Part shown: in pieces, positions 1 through 6,756 of the stretch
How positions within the stretch are numbered: position 1 is the first letter of the stretch
Layout: each line of letters begins with the position of its first letter
Assembly (NCBI GenBank): GCA_023229845.1
Contig: JALNYK010000035.1
Location: 1-28,339, forward strand
Reading direction: 5' to 3'
Source: Gallionella sp.
Lineage (GTDB): Bacteria; Pseudomonadota; Gammaproteobacteria; Burkholderiales; Gallionellaceae
Length of the DNA stretch: 28,339 nt
Program-made: the position numbers and the translations under genes
Notes under the pieces: model-generated
Told to the model about the DNA's origin: nothing
The model's input: the letters and a program-made list of their open reading frames with translations, nothing else
Databases searched by the model: none

Positions 1-1970
1 TGGATAGCACCCTCTCTCTCGTCCTGATCCTGCTCGCCACCGCCGTGATGGTGGTGGTGCTGTGCCGCGTCCTGCATCTGCCGGTGATGCTGGGCTACCT
101 CGCGGTCGGCATCCTGATCGGCCCGCACGCGTTGGCGTGGATACCCGACGCGCTCGAGACGCAGCATCTGGCCGAGTTCGGCGTGGTGTTCCTGATGTTC
201 AGCATCGGCCTGGAATTCAGTCTGACGCGCCTGATGGCGATGAAGCGCACGGTGTTCGGACTGGGCGGCGCGCAGGTCATTACCACGATGCTGCTGGTGA
301 TGGCAGTCTCTGCGCTGTTCGGGCTGGACTGGCGCGCCGGGCTGGCGCTGGGCGGTGTACTCGCGATGTCCTCCACGGCCATCGTCAGCAAGATGCTGGT
401 CGAACGCGCCGAACTGAACCTGCCCTACGGCCAGCAGATGATGGGCGTGCTGCTGTTCCAGGACCTCGCCGTGGTGCCGCTGCTGATCATCATCCCGGCG
501 CTGGCGTCGAACCCGGACGACCTGCCCGCCACGCTGGCCTATGCCACGCTCAAGGCAACCGGCGTGCTGCTGCTGCTGCTGGTATTCGGCCAGCGCATCA
601 TGCGCTCCTGGTTCCATATCGTCGCGCGGCAGAAATCTTCCGAGCTGTTCATGCTGAACGTGCTGCTGATCACGCTGGGGCTGGCATTTTTCACCGAGAT
701 GGCCGGGCTGTCGTTGGCGCTGGGCGCTTTCGTCGCAGGCATGCTGATCTCCGAAACCGAATACCGCTATCAGGTGGAAGAGGACATCAAGCCGTTCCGC
801 GACGTACTGCTCGGCCTATTCTTCGTCACGATAGGCATGAAACTCAACGTGAGCGCGGTCGTCGGCGATTTCGACTGGATACTGCTAGCGCTGACGGTAC
901 TGATCCTGTTCAAGGCATTGATCGTCGCGTTGCTCGCGCGCGCCTTCGAAGGCGACTGGGGCGTGGCGTTGCGCAGCGCGATCGGCCTAGCGCAGGCCGG
1001 CGAATTCGGCTTCGTGCTGTTGACGCTGGCGGACGGCGCGCACCTGCTCAACGACCCGACGATGCAGATCGTGCTGGCCGCGATGCTGCTGTCGATGCTG
1101 GCTGCACCGTTCATGATCCAGCACGGCGAAGCCATCGCGAGGCGCTTCTCCGCAGCCGAGTGGACCAATCGCGCGATACAAATGCACCAGATCGCGATCC
1201 AGAGCATGGGCAGCAGCGGCCACGTAATCATCTGCGGTTACGGCCGCAGCGGCAGTGCGCTGGGGAGCTTCCTGAAACAGGAGAAGCTGCGCTTCATCGC
1301 ACTGGATCTCGATTCGAGGCGCGTGCGCGAGGCCGCCACCGCCGGCGAAAGCGTGGTATACGGCGACGCGGCCAAACGCGAAGTACTGATGGCCGCCGGT
1401 CTGATGCGCGCCAAGGCGCTGGTGGTGACTTACAGCGACAAACATTCCGCGCTGGCGATCCTGCGCCACACCAAAGAGCTGCGCCCCGACCTGCCGGTGA
1501 TCGTGCGCACCACCGACGACACCCACGTCGAGGCGCTGAAGGCCGCGGGTGCCGCGGAAGTCGTCGCCGAAGTGCTGGAAGGCAGCGTGATGCTCGCCTC
1601 GCAGGCGCTGCTGATGGCCGGCATCCCGCTCACCCGCGTGATCCGCCGCGTGCAGGAAAGCCGCGCGCGCCGCTATGCCGCCTTCAGCGGCTACCTGCGC
1701 ACCCCCGGCAGCGATGTTGGCGACAGCACCGAGAGCATGCAGTCGCGCTTCCTCAGCGTGCTGCTGAAGGAAGACTCGACCGCGGTCGGAAAAATGCTAG
1801 GGGACATCGGCCTGGACGCGCTGGACGTCGAAGTCAACGCCGTGCGCCGCCACAACCTGCGCGGCTCGCAACCCAGTTCGGACATGATCATGCAGGCCGG
1901 CGACGTACTGGTGCTGTTCGGCCTGCCGGAAGCGCTGCAACAGGCGGAGATCAAGCTGCATCAGGGGTAA
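1..1970 (+). CDS. CPA2 family monovalent cation:proton antiporter with RCK domain (KefB/YbaL-like), start codon cut by one base
   Basis: Inner-membrane K+/H+ or Na+/H+ exchanger. The window opens with TG followed in frame by GAT AGC ACC, so the start is probably an ATG whose A lies one base outside; that gives about 656 residues, normal for full KefB/YbaL-type proteins. The first ~380 residues are a dozen hydrophobic segments typical of the Na_H_Exchanger domain. A Rossmann-type RCK/TrkA-N domain follows, with a glycine motif (GHVIICGYGRSGSALG, near 1219) for nucleotide binding, and a TrkA-C domain occupies the last ~75 residues (ending ALLVLFGLPEAL-like). RCK domains gate transport by ligand binding. 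The gene ends 49 bp before hxsB and I see no terminator in between, but the sharp GC drop suggests that hxsB is not an old partner. KefB, KefC and YbaL cannot be separated by eye; the family is certain, the ion is not. Confidence 0.93.
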   Translation, partial: DSTLSLVLILLATAVMVVVLCRVLHLPVMLGYLAVGILIGPHALAWIPDALETQHLAEFGVVFLMFSIGLEFSLTRLMAMKRTVFGLGGAQVITTMLLVMAVSALFGLDWRAGLALGGVLAMSSTAIVSKMLVERAELNLPYGQQMMGVLLFQDLAVVPLLIIIPALASNPDDLPATLAYATLKATGVLLLLLVFGQRIMRSWFHIVARQKSSELFMLNVLLITLGLAFFTEMAGLSLALGAFVAGMLISETEYRYQVEEDIKPFRDVLLGLFFVTIGMKLNVSAVVGDFDWILLALTVLILFKALIVALLARAFEGDWGVALRSAIGLAQAGEFGFVLLTLADGAHLLNDPTMQIVLAAMLLSMLAAPFMIQHGEAIARRFSAAEWTNRAIQMHQIAIQSMGSSGHVIICGYGRSGSALGSFLKQEKLRFIALDLDSRRVREAATAGESVVYGDAAKREVLMAAGLMRAKALVVTYSDKHSALAILRHTKELRPDLPVIVRTTDDTHVEALKAAGAAEVVAEVLEGSVMLASQALLMAGIPLTRVIRRVQESRARRYAAFSGYLRTPGSDVGDSTESMQSRFLSVLLKEDSTAVGKMLGDIGLDALDVEVNAVRRHNLRGSQPSSDMIMQAGDVLVLFGLPEALQQAEIKLHQG

Positions 1971-2019
1971 CCCGCTTACCGATCTGGAGTGTCTATCAAT
2001 AAAACAATGGGCTTCTGAT

Positions 2020-3450
2020 ATGTTTTTTCCATTCTATGCCCGACGCCTTCCTGACTCCCATTTTCTGGCGGTTAGCAGATCAGGAGATTATGTCTTCCTT
2101 GGCGAAGAAGATTTACACAAGCTCACAACCGCCCCGCAGGAATTGGAGCTTGATCGACTCGCGGAACTGCAATCTAAATTCTTTTTGGGGAGCCCAACCC
2201 GTCAAGGAAGTCTACGCCTGCTGGCCTCCAAGCTATTGGCCAAGCGGGAGACTATCTTGAATGGTCCGTCGCTTCACCTCATTGTTCTCACACTCCAGTG
2301 CGCACATACATGTCGCTACTGCCAGGTAAGCCGTTCGTTGGGAAGCTTAGGGCATAGCATGGAACCGGCAACCCTCGCTGCTGCATGCGAAATGATCTTC
2401 GAGAGTCCATCAAAATCCATTACGGTTGAATTCCAAGGGGGGGATACCCTCTTGAGATTCGACCTCATCAAGTTCGCTATCGAGAAAATCACTGAAAGAA
2501 ATTTGCAAGAGAAACGACATTTGAGATTTGTCGTTTCCTCAACGCTCCATCAGTTAGATGAGCGAATGTGTGATTTCTTCAAGCAGCATAATGTATATCT
2601 CTCAACCAGCATCGATGGGCCAGCAAGGCTGCATAACAAGAACAGGCCGACACCAACCCGCGATTCTTACGAGCGAACGATCAATGGGATCAACATGGCG
2701 CGTGATCTCATTTCCCCGGATGTCGTATCAGCACTGATGACGACGACGCGCGATTCCCTCTTAATCCCGGAAGAAATTGTGGATGAATATGTTCATCTCG
2801 GGTTTAGAGAAATCTTCCTGCGTCCTTTAAGCGTATATGGATTTGCCCGCCGGAATTTTGAACATTTGGGTTACTCACTAAGCGAGTTTTCCCTTTTCTA
2901 TGAGCGCGCCTTCGAGCATATTCTTCAGATAAATCGGGAAGGAGGCGACTTTCGTGAAGTTATGGCTTCAGTCTTCCTTAACAAGATTCTCTCTCCATTT
3001 GACGGCGGTTTCGTTGATCTTCAGAGCCCCACCGGGGCTGGACTTGCGGCCTTGGCATATAACTATGATGGGTTCGTATATCCGAGCGATGAGGCACGAA
3101 TGCTTGCCGAAATGGGCGACACTTCCTTTCGGCTGGGAGCGATAGGAGAAACGCTTGATGCGTTGCTGAATTCAGAAGTCCAACAAAACCTCATTCGAGC
3201 AAGTACCAGCCCCCGAATCCCCGGGTGTGACCAGTGCGCATATAACAGCTACTGTGGCCCTGATCCGATAAGTGCAAAGAACCAAGCTGGAGATATCTTT
3301 GCTGCGGTTCATCTCACTGATCACTGTAGACGCAACATGTGGCTATTTGATTTTCTGTTTATGAAATTGCATCAGCAGGAAAAGTGGTTCCTCGACTTGG
3401 CTTTCCAATGGGCAAATCCCACTCCTGAACGGGAGTTCTGCTGTGCGTAA
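2020..3450 (+). CDS. hxsB: His-Xaa-Ser system radical SAM maturase HxsB
   Basis: Radical SAM/SPASM peptide-modifying enzyme, 476 residues. The N-terminus (FYARRLPDSHFLAVSRSGDY, then VFL) resembles the HxsB-type leader-recognition region. The [4Fe-4S]-SAM cluster ligands are Cys94, Cys98 and Cys101 in LQCAHTCRYC, and a GGD motif follows (EFQGGDTLLRF). The C-terminus carries SPASM-like auxiliary-cluster cysteines at 403, 406, 412 and 436 in GCDQCAYNSYCGPDP and then HLTDHC. The family is known from comparative genomics (HxsB of the HxsABCD system); the chemistry is not established as far as I know. It overlaps hxsC by 8 bp. No clear Shine-Dalgarno precedes the ATG at 2020; this start was kept because the N-terminus aligns with the family. 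Codon use and GC (25/60 in row 2521-2580) differ from the flanking genes (41/60 in row 1021-1080), which suggests acquisition. Confidence 0.9.
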   Translation: MFFPFYARRLPDSHFLAVSRSGDYVFLGEEDLHKLTTAPQELELDRLAELQSKFFLGSPTRQGSLRLLASKLLAKRETILNGPSLHLIVLTLQCAHTCRYCQVSRSLGSLGHSMEPATLAAACEMIFESPSKSITVEFQGGDTLLRFDLIKFAIEKITERNLQEKRHLRFVVSSTLHQLDERMCDFFKQHNVYLSTSIDGPARLHNKNRPTPTRDSYERTINGINMARDLISPDVVSALMTTTRDSLLIPEEIVDEYVHLGFREIFLRPLSVYGFARRNFEHLGYSLSEFSLFYERAFEHILQINREGGDFREVMASVFLNKILSPFDGGFVDLQSPTGAGLAALAYNYDGFVYPSDEARMLAEMGDTSFRLGAIGETLDALLNSEVQQNLIRASTSPRIPGCDQCAYNSYCGPDPISAKNQAGDIFAAVHLTDHCRRNMWLFDFLFMKLHQQEKWFLDLAFQWANPTPEREFCCA

Positions 3451-4636
3451 ATTGCCGGTCAAAACCCATGGCATTCCATTACGAGGTGTTCAGCGCGTAA
3501 TCTCATTAGCATTACTTGCTAACGAATGGGAATCGGGGTTGCAATTCATGGTGTTGGTTGATTCCATCGGCGATGCTGGGATTCTGGAACAGCTAGTTGA
3601 CGGAGGTCTTAAGAATATTGTTGTTTGTGTGCCGTATCATCTGGACTGGCATTCCCATATCATGCCAACGGTGGCATGCGACACAAGGGCTCTTGAACTT
3701 CACGATGTCGTTGTGTTGAACTTGGAAAAGCAAGAGCTTCTCGTCGTGTACCGTAACTCTGATATGCACCATGCCATTCAGCTCACCAATCGCTGCAATA
3801 GCTTTTGCTTGATGTGTTCACAACCTCCGACTACTCACGATGATCAATGGTTGATAGACGAGGCACTCTTGGTAGCCGCGCATATCAATGACTCCCCCTC
3901 TGCCATAGGCTTGAGTGGAGGAGAGCCGCTTTTGCTCGGCCCGAGACTTCGGGAAGTCATTGATGCATACGCCACCAGGCTGCCGAGCACAAGGATAGAG
4001 ATCCTTACAAACGGACGACTACTTGCAGATGAGGTGCTTGCAACTCATTTATTAACCGGGATTAGCGATAAGGTAAGTTGGTTGGTTCCCCTCTACGGCC
4101 ATGCAGATTTTCTTCATGACTTTGTAGTTCAATCGGTAGGTGCCTTTGAGCAAACTATCGGTGGATTGTTGACGCTTCAGTCATATGGCCAAGCAATTCA
4201 ACTCCGCATTGTATTGATCGAGCCTACACTACGAGTACTTCCTGAGTTGTGCCGATTCATAGGGCGCAATCTTCCCTTTGTGCGCGAGGTGGCTCTTATG
4301 GGATGCGAGCCTATTGGATTCGCACTAGCAAACCGGGATGCATGTAAGACGGACTTAGCAGACTGGCATGCAGAGCTTATTGAAGCCGCTAATGCATTGC
4401 GCAGAGCAAATGTTCCCTATATTTTCATGAATACGCCACTTTGTGCGCTACCTCAATCGTTGTGGGCACATGCGCACCAAAGCATTTCTGACTGGAAGCG
4501 CTCATTTAGAGAGGAGTGCTCAATCTGTGTGGTAAAAACAAATTGTTCTGGGCTATTCTCTTGGCACAACCACAATTGGACACCAACGGTAATTAAGGCG
4601 ATAGATGGGAAAGCATGCAATGAAGAAGTTCATTAA
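3443..4636 (+). CDS. hxsC: His-Xaa-Ser system radical SAM maturase HxsC
   Basis: Second radical SAM enzyme of the Hxs cassette, 397 residues. The start is GTG at 3443, inside the end of hxsB, preceded by GGGAG at 3431-3435 with 7-nt spacing, so translation is probably coupled. A ~110-residue N-terminal region leads to the cluster motif NRCNSFCLMC (Cys118, Cys122, Cys125), then the GGEP SAM-contact motif near residue 160 (GLSGGEPLLLG). The C-terminus has a compact cysteine triad, Cys359, Cys362 and Cys368 (CSICVVKTNCSG), consistent with an extra iron-sulfur site. HxsB and HxsC always occur as a pair in the published system description, which implies that both act on HxsA or on each other's product. 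The 3' end overlaps hxsA by 17 bp. The gene is AT-richer than its surroundings, like hxsB. Confidence 0.9.
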   Translation: MRKLPVKTHGIPLRGVQRVISLALLANEWESGLQFMVLVDSIGDAGILEQLVDGGLKNIVVCVPYHLDWHSHIMPTVACDTRALELHDVVVLNLEKQELLVVYRNSDMHHAIQLTNRCNSFCLMCSQPPTTHDDQWLIDEALLVAAHINDSPSAIGLSGGEPLLLGPRLREVIDAYATRLPSTRIEILTNGRLLADEVLATHLLTGISDKVSWLVPLYGHADFLHDFVVQSVGAFEQTIGGLLTLQSYGQAIQLRIVLIEPTLRVLPELCRFIGRNLPFVREVALMGCEPIGFALANRDACKTDLADWHAELIEAANALRRANVPYIFMNTPLCALPQSLWAHAHQSISDWKRSFREECSICVVKTNCSGLFSWHNHNWTPTVIKAIDGKACNEEVH

Positions 4637-5246
4637 GTCACTGTCACTTTTTATCGCAAGCATTCCTCTTGCCGCCGCAAAAGCAACTGCGGAACTTCCT
4701 GCCGGACAGGATGCTGTTTTTGAATCACAGTTGTCAGACTTTAATCCCGTGCAGCTACGCCCTTTAAATCACGGGCTTGATAATCTATTTGCGGGGCACC
4801 GTTCTCACTCCAGCCACCGCTCCCATTCTTCCCACGCTTCTCATGCGTCCCACTATTCAGGTTCGTCAGGAAGGGGCAGTTACAGTGTGCCAGCGCAAGA
4901 TACGACTTCTTCACCCAGCACGACATCACCAAGCGAAGCTCTACCTGCGGCCCCCAGCTTTTCTTCTGAGCAGCCCAACAAAGAGATAGTCTCACCTCGA
5001 CTAGACGCCCCTAAACCTCCTCTGCCGTCCTCTCAACTGACTTTCGAGGAGAAGCGCAGATTGCAGGTTATGCGGGTGCAAATAGCGCTTATTGGCCTTG
5101 GGTTGTATGCGGGGACTGTTGATGGGGAATTCAATACGGATACTCAAGAAGCTCTTAGAAGTTTTCAGCGACTTAAGAGGCTTCCTTCCAGCGGACTGAT
5201 GACCACTGATACATTAAATGCTCTGGGAATAATGGCCGTGCAGTGA
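4620..5246 (+). CDS. hxsA: His-Xaa-Ser repeat protein HxsA, exported substrate with peptidoglycan-binding domain
   Basis: Predicted substrate of HxsB and HxsC, 208 residues. The ATG at 4620 is preferred over the in-frame ATG at 4605 because GGGAA (4607-4611) sits at good spacing and the protein then starts with a clean signal peptide (MKKFIKSLSLFIASIPLAAA). Residues 60-80 (4797-4859) are seven uninterrupted His-Xaa-Ser triplets: HRS HSS HRS HSS HAS HAS HYS, followed by GSSGRGSYS. A Ser/Thr/Pro-rich linker (about residues 90-138) connects to a C-terminal PG_binding_1-type domain (LGLYAGTVDGEFNTDTQEAL, then RSFQRLKRLPSSG). Export plus this domain suggests a cell-wall-associated location. The gene overlaps hxsC by 17 bp. 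What is made from the His-Xaa-Ser tract (metal site, cross-link or other) cannot be read from sequence. Confidence 0.9.
   Translation: MKKFIKSLSLFIASIPLAAAKATAELPAGQDAVFESQLSDFNPVQLRPLNHGLDNLFAGHRSHSSHRSHSSHASHASHYSGSSGRGSYSVPAQDTTSSPSTTSPSEALPAAPSFSSEQPNKEIVSPRLDAPKPPLPSSQLTFEEKRRLQVMRVQIALIGLGLYAGTVDGEFNTDTQEALRSFQRLKRLPSSGLMTTDTLNALGIMAVQ
4797..4859 (+). repeat. Seven tandem His-Xaa-Ser codon triplets in hxsA
   Basis: 63 bp coding seven consecutive HXS units with X = Arg, Ser, Arg, Ser, Ala, Ala, Tyr. Synonymous codons vary (CAC and CAT; TCT, TCC, TCA, AGC), so the peptide repeat is kept by selection and is not a recent DNA duplication. Confidence 0.9.
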
Positions 5247-5410
5247 GTACACCCATAATTCAGGCAATAGTTACTGATCCAAGAAACGCAAGCGTCCAAC
5301 CGCCCTCTATTCAGGCAAACCAATTTATGCAACCAGTTCAGACCGCCGATGCGTCGCATGGTCCTGGCGGGCAATTTCGCGATCCCCGCCCCCCAGCCAG
5401 ACTGCACGAT
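5247..5410. other. Right edge of the low-GC Hxs segment
   Basis: 164 bp between the hxsA stop and the convergent GIY-YIG gene. Base composition moves from AT-rich to GC-rich around 5330-5390. I see no tRNA, no integrase, no flanking direct repeat and no convincing terminator hairpin, so the mechanism by which the Hxs segment arrived is not visible. Confidence 0.4.
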
Positions 5411-5680
5411 TTAATGCTGCATTGTAATTATCAACTCCAGCTTCGCCGCTCGCGGCAGCGCCTTGATCGCCATCTCGCGCTTCAGCGCAGCCGACTTGCC
5501 CTCGCAACGCTCCACATACGCCAGCGCAACCGGCCCGCGTGCGCGGGTGTACTTCGCCGCGGTGCCGGCGTTGTGTGCGGCGAGGCGCTTGTCGAGGTCG
5601 TTGGTGATGCCGCAATACAGGGTGTCGTCGGCGCAGCGCAGTAGGTAGCACAGCCAGTTGCGTTCAAGCGGCGAGGTCAT
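5411..5680 (-). CDS. GIY-YIG nuclease superfamily protein (YhbQ/UPF0213-like)
   Basis: Small 89-residue single-domain GIY-YIG protein. The signature appears as CYLLRCADDTLYCGITNDLD followed by KRLAAHNAGTAAKYT, with the usual Tyr...Tyr-x-Gly-Ile-Thr spacing, the downstream Arg of the catalytic helix (KRLAAHN) and the basic helix containing KSAALKREMAIKAL. Stand-alone proteins of this kind are common in proteobacteria; some have DNA-nicking activity, and the cellular role is mostly unknown. The ATG at 5680 follows an A-rich stretch without an obvious Shine-Dalgarno. It is convergent with hxsA and has normal high GC. Confidence 0.88.
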   Translation of the reverse strand: MTSPLERNWLCYLLRCADDTLYCGITNDLDKRLAAHNAGTAAKYTRARGPVALAYVERCEGKSAALKREMAIKALPRAAKLELIITMQH

Positions 5681-5760
5681 GGCGATGGTTTTCGTTTTTC
5701 ACGGCGGGCATTCTACGGCGTCTGCCGATTGTGGACATCAGGAAACTCGATGTCGGGCGT

Positions 5761-5814
5761 TTTCCACAATTGCCGTGAATGAACATGTGAATACGCTGTG
5801 GAAAAGTGGATAAG
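5761..5814. other. Cluster of three DnaA-box-like 9-mers / inverted repeat
   Basis: TTTTCCACA at 5761-5769, its exact reverse complement TGTGGAAAA at 5798-5806, and AGTGGATAA at 5806-5814 (reverse TTATCCACT, one base from the consensus TTATCCACA). The two exact copies also form a 9-bp inverted repeat with a 28-bp spacer. Could be a DnaA titration or regulatory site, or chance; neither dnaA nor gidA/parA neighbours are present. Confidence 0.3.
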
Positions 5815-5887
5815 CCCGTGCCGGAACAAGCGGATAGCGTGCATGCCCAATCGCTGCGCATTCCACGAGTGACGACGGGCGCCGGCG

Positions 5888-5990
5888 TCAAAGGGACAGT
5901 GCGACCTGATTGCGTCCGGCGAGCTTGCTCAGGCTCACCGCAAATTCTTCGCCGCCATGCGGCCGACGATGTCCGTCTCGCGCGGGCCTG
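5888..5990 (-). pseudogene. Relic of a GGDEF (diguanylate cyclase) domain
   Basis: Reading the minus strand, one frame gives RETDIVGRM and the next frame continues GGEEFAVSLSKLAGRNQVAL before a stop at 5888. Put together this matches the heart of a GGDEF domain (RETDxVGRxGGEEFAV) joined directly to its C-terminal end (KxAGRNQV). One base (a G in the GGC run) is missing at the join, and about 50 residues that normally lie between the two motifs are gone. The upstream part of the domain is not recognisable. It differs from the intact GGDEF protein at 6757-9219 (REGDTVARLGGDEF), so it is not a fragment of that gene. Confidence 0.55.
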
Positions 5991-6135
5991 AATAGGCACG
6001 AGAGGCTCTTGATTCGCCTCCTGTATGAATGACCAGCGTGCGGCGACCATGCCGGGTTTTCAATACCGGATAGTGCGTAATATGCGGCCACGTTACAGGA
6101 TGCCGAAGACGGGAGGCCATCCTGCGCCTCTCCTG

Positions 6136-6531
6136 TCACGGCATGACGAGCGCCCTCAAGGCCAGCAGATCGCGCTTGACCCACTCGGCATCCTCGTCGA
6201 ATTTCTCATCGCTCATGTCCGGCTGCCGGTACAGGGTGAGCAGCACCTCGGCGCCATCGCCGTTACGGATGATTCTCAGCGGAACATAGATACTCTTGCC
6301 GTTGCCCACATCGACATAGTGATCCATGACTCCGTAAGCATTATGTTCGGTGAACAAAATTCTGATTTCCCCCTCGGGGCCTGCGGCCTTCCATGCATCG
6401 CCATCCCGTGTGAGCGACGACTTGCTGAGCCCGGAAGCCCATTTCTGAAAATCTTCCGGCCGCCATATGGCCTCGTAGACTTCCTTCCAGTTCCGGTTAA
6501 TCGAGATGCTTATCGTTCTGGATTCGAACAT
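6136..6531 (-). CDS. SRPBCC (START-like) domain protein
   Basis: 131-residue cytoplasmic protein with the START/Bet v1-like pattern: an N-terminal strand MFESRTISISINRNWKEVYE, then AIWRPEDFQKWASG, where the acidic/tryptophan pocket residues lie, central strands with polar and glycine turns, and a long C-terminal helix. Members bind hydrophobic ligands or act as small cyclase/hydrolase folds; the ligand here is unknown. The start is secure: AGGAGA lies 5 nt before the ATG on the minus strand. No obvious operon partner. The amphipathic C-terminal helix (EWVKRDLLALRALV) is complete, so the gene appears intact. Confidence 0.8.
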   Translation of the reverse strand: MFESRTISISINRNWKEVYEAIWRPEDFQKWASGLSKSSLTRDGDAWKAAGPEGEIRILFTEHNAYGVMDHYVDVGNGKSIYVPLRIIRNGDGAEVLLTLYRQPDMSDEKFDEDAEWVKRDLLALRALVMP

Positions 6532-6627
6532 TGGATTCTCCTGCCTGACAGCTTCGGTCGGGACGCAAGCGTGCTATTGCAGCTGCGATTACGCTACAGG
6601 GCGGGACGGAGAAGAACAATACCTCAA

Positions 6628-6654
6628 ACGCCCCGGATTCTCGCTACGGGGCGT
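6628..6654. other. GC-rich hairpin downstream of the GGDEF/EAL gene
   Basis: ACGCCCCG at 6628-6635 pairs with CGGGGCGT at 6647-6654 over an 11-nt loop. It lies about 100 bp past the stop of the minus-strand GGDEF/EAL gene but has no run of T after it on that strand, so it is at best a weak or Rho-assisted end signal. Confidence 0.3.
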
Positions 6655-6756
6655 AGTCAGGAAAATACGCCCGCGCGCGGGTGTGCTTCATACCATGCAA
6701 CCCAACGCAGAAAACCGTCCGGTACCGCCTCAAAGTCGTCGATCAAGAATCAGCGA

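Larger units (their letters stand above)
5681..6135. other. 455-bp intergenic region with DnaA-box-like words and a GGDEF relic
   Basis: No intact gene here. Short frames on both strands lack a ribosome binding site and any family signature. The region holds a cluster of DnaA-box-like 9-mers (5761-5814) and a frameshifted fragment of a diguanylate cyclase (5888-about 5990), listed separately. Confidence 0.5.

Noticed and set aside
62..2002. Second long plus-strand frame overlapping the antiporter
   Set aside because: Arg/Pro/Ala-rich off-frame translation of a GC-rich gene; the membrane protein frame is the real one.
1989..2018. GTG-initiated 9-codon frame just before hxsB, considered as a remnant or tail of hxsD
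   Set aside because: Too short, no recognisable HxsD motif, and the upstream frame runs straight into the antiporter stop.
5243..5644. 133-codon plus-strand frame starting at the hxsA stop
   Set aside because: Its second half is antisense to the GIY-YIG gene, no ribosome binding site, no domain, and composition changes in the middle of it.
5761..5814. Chromosomal replication origin
   Set aside because: Only three weak boxes, no AT-rich unwinding region, and no dnaA, dnaN, gidA or parAB nearby.
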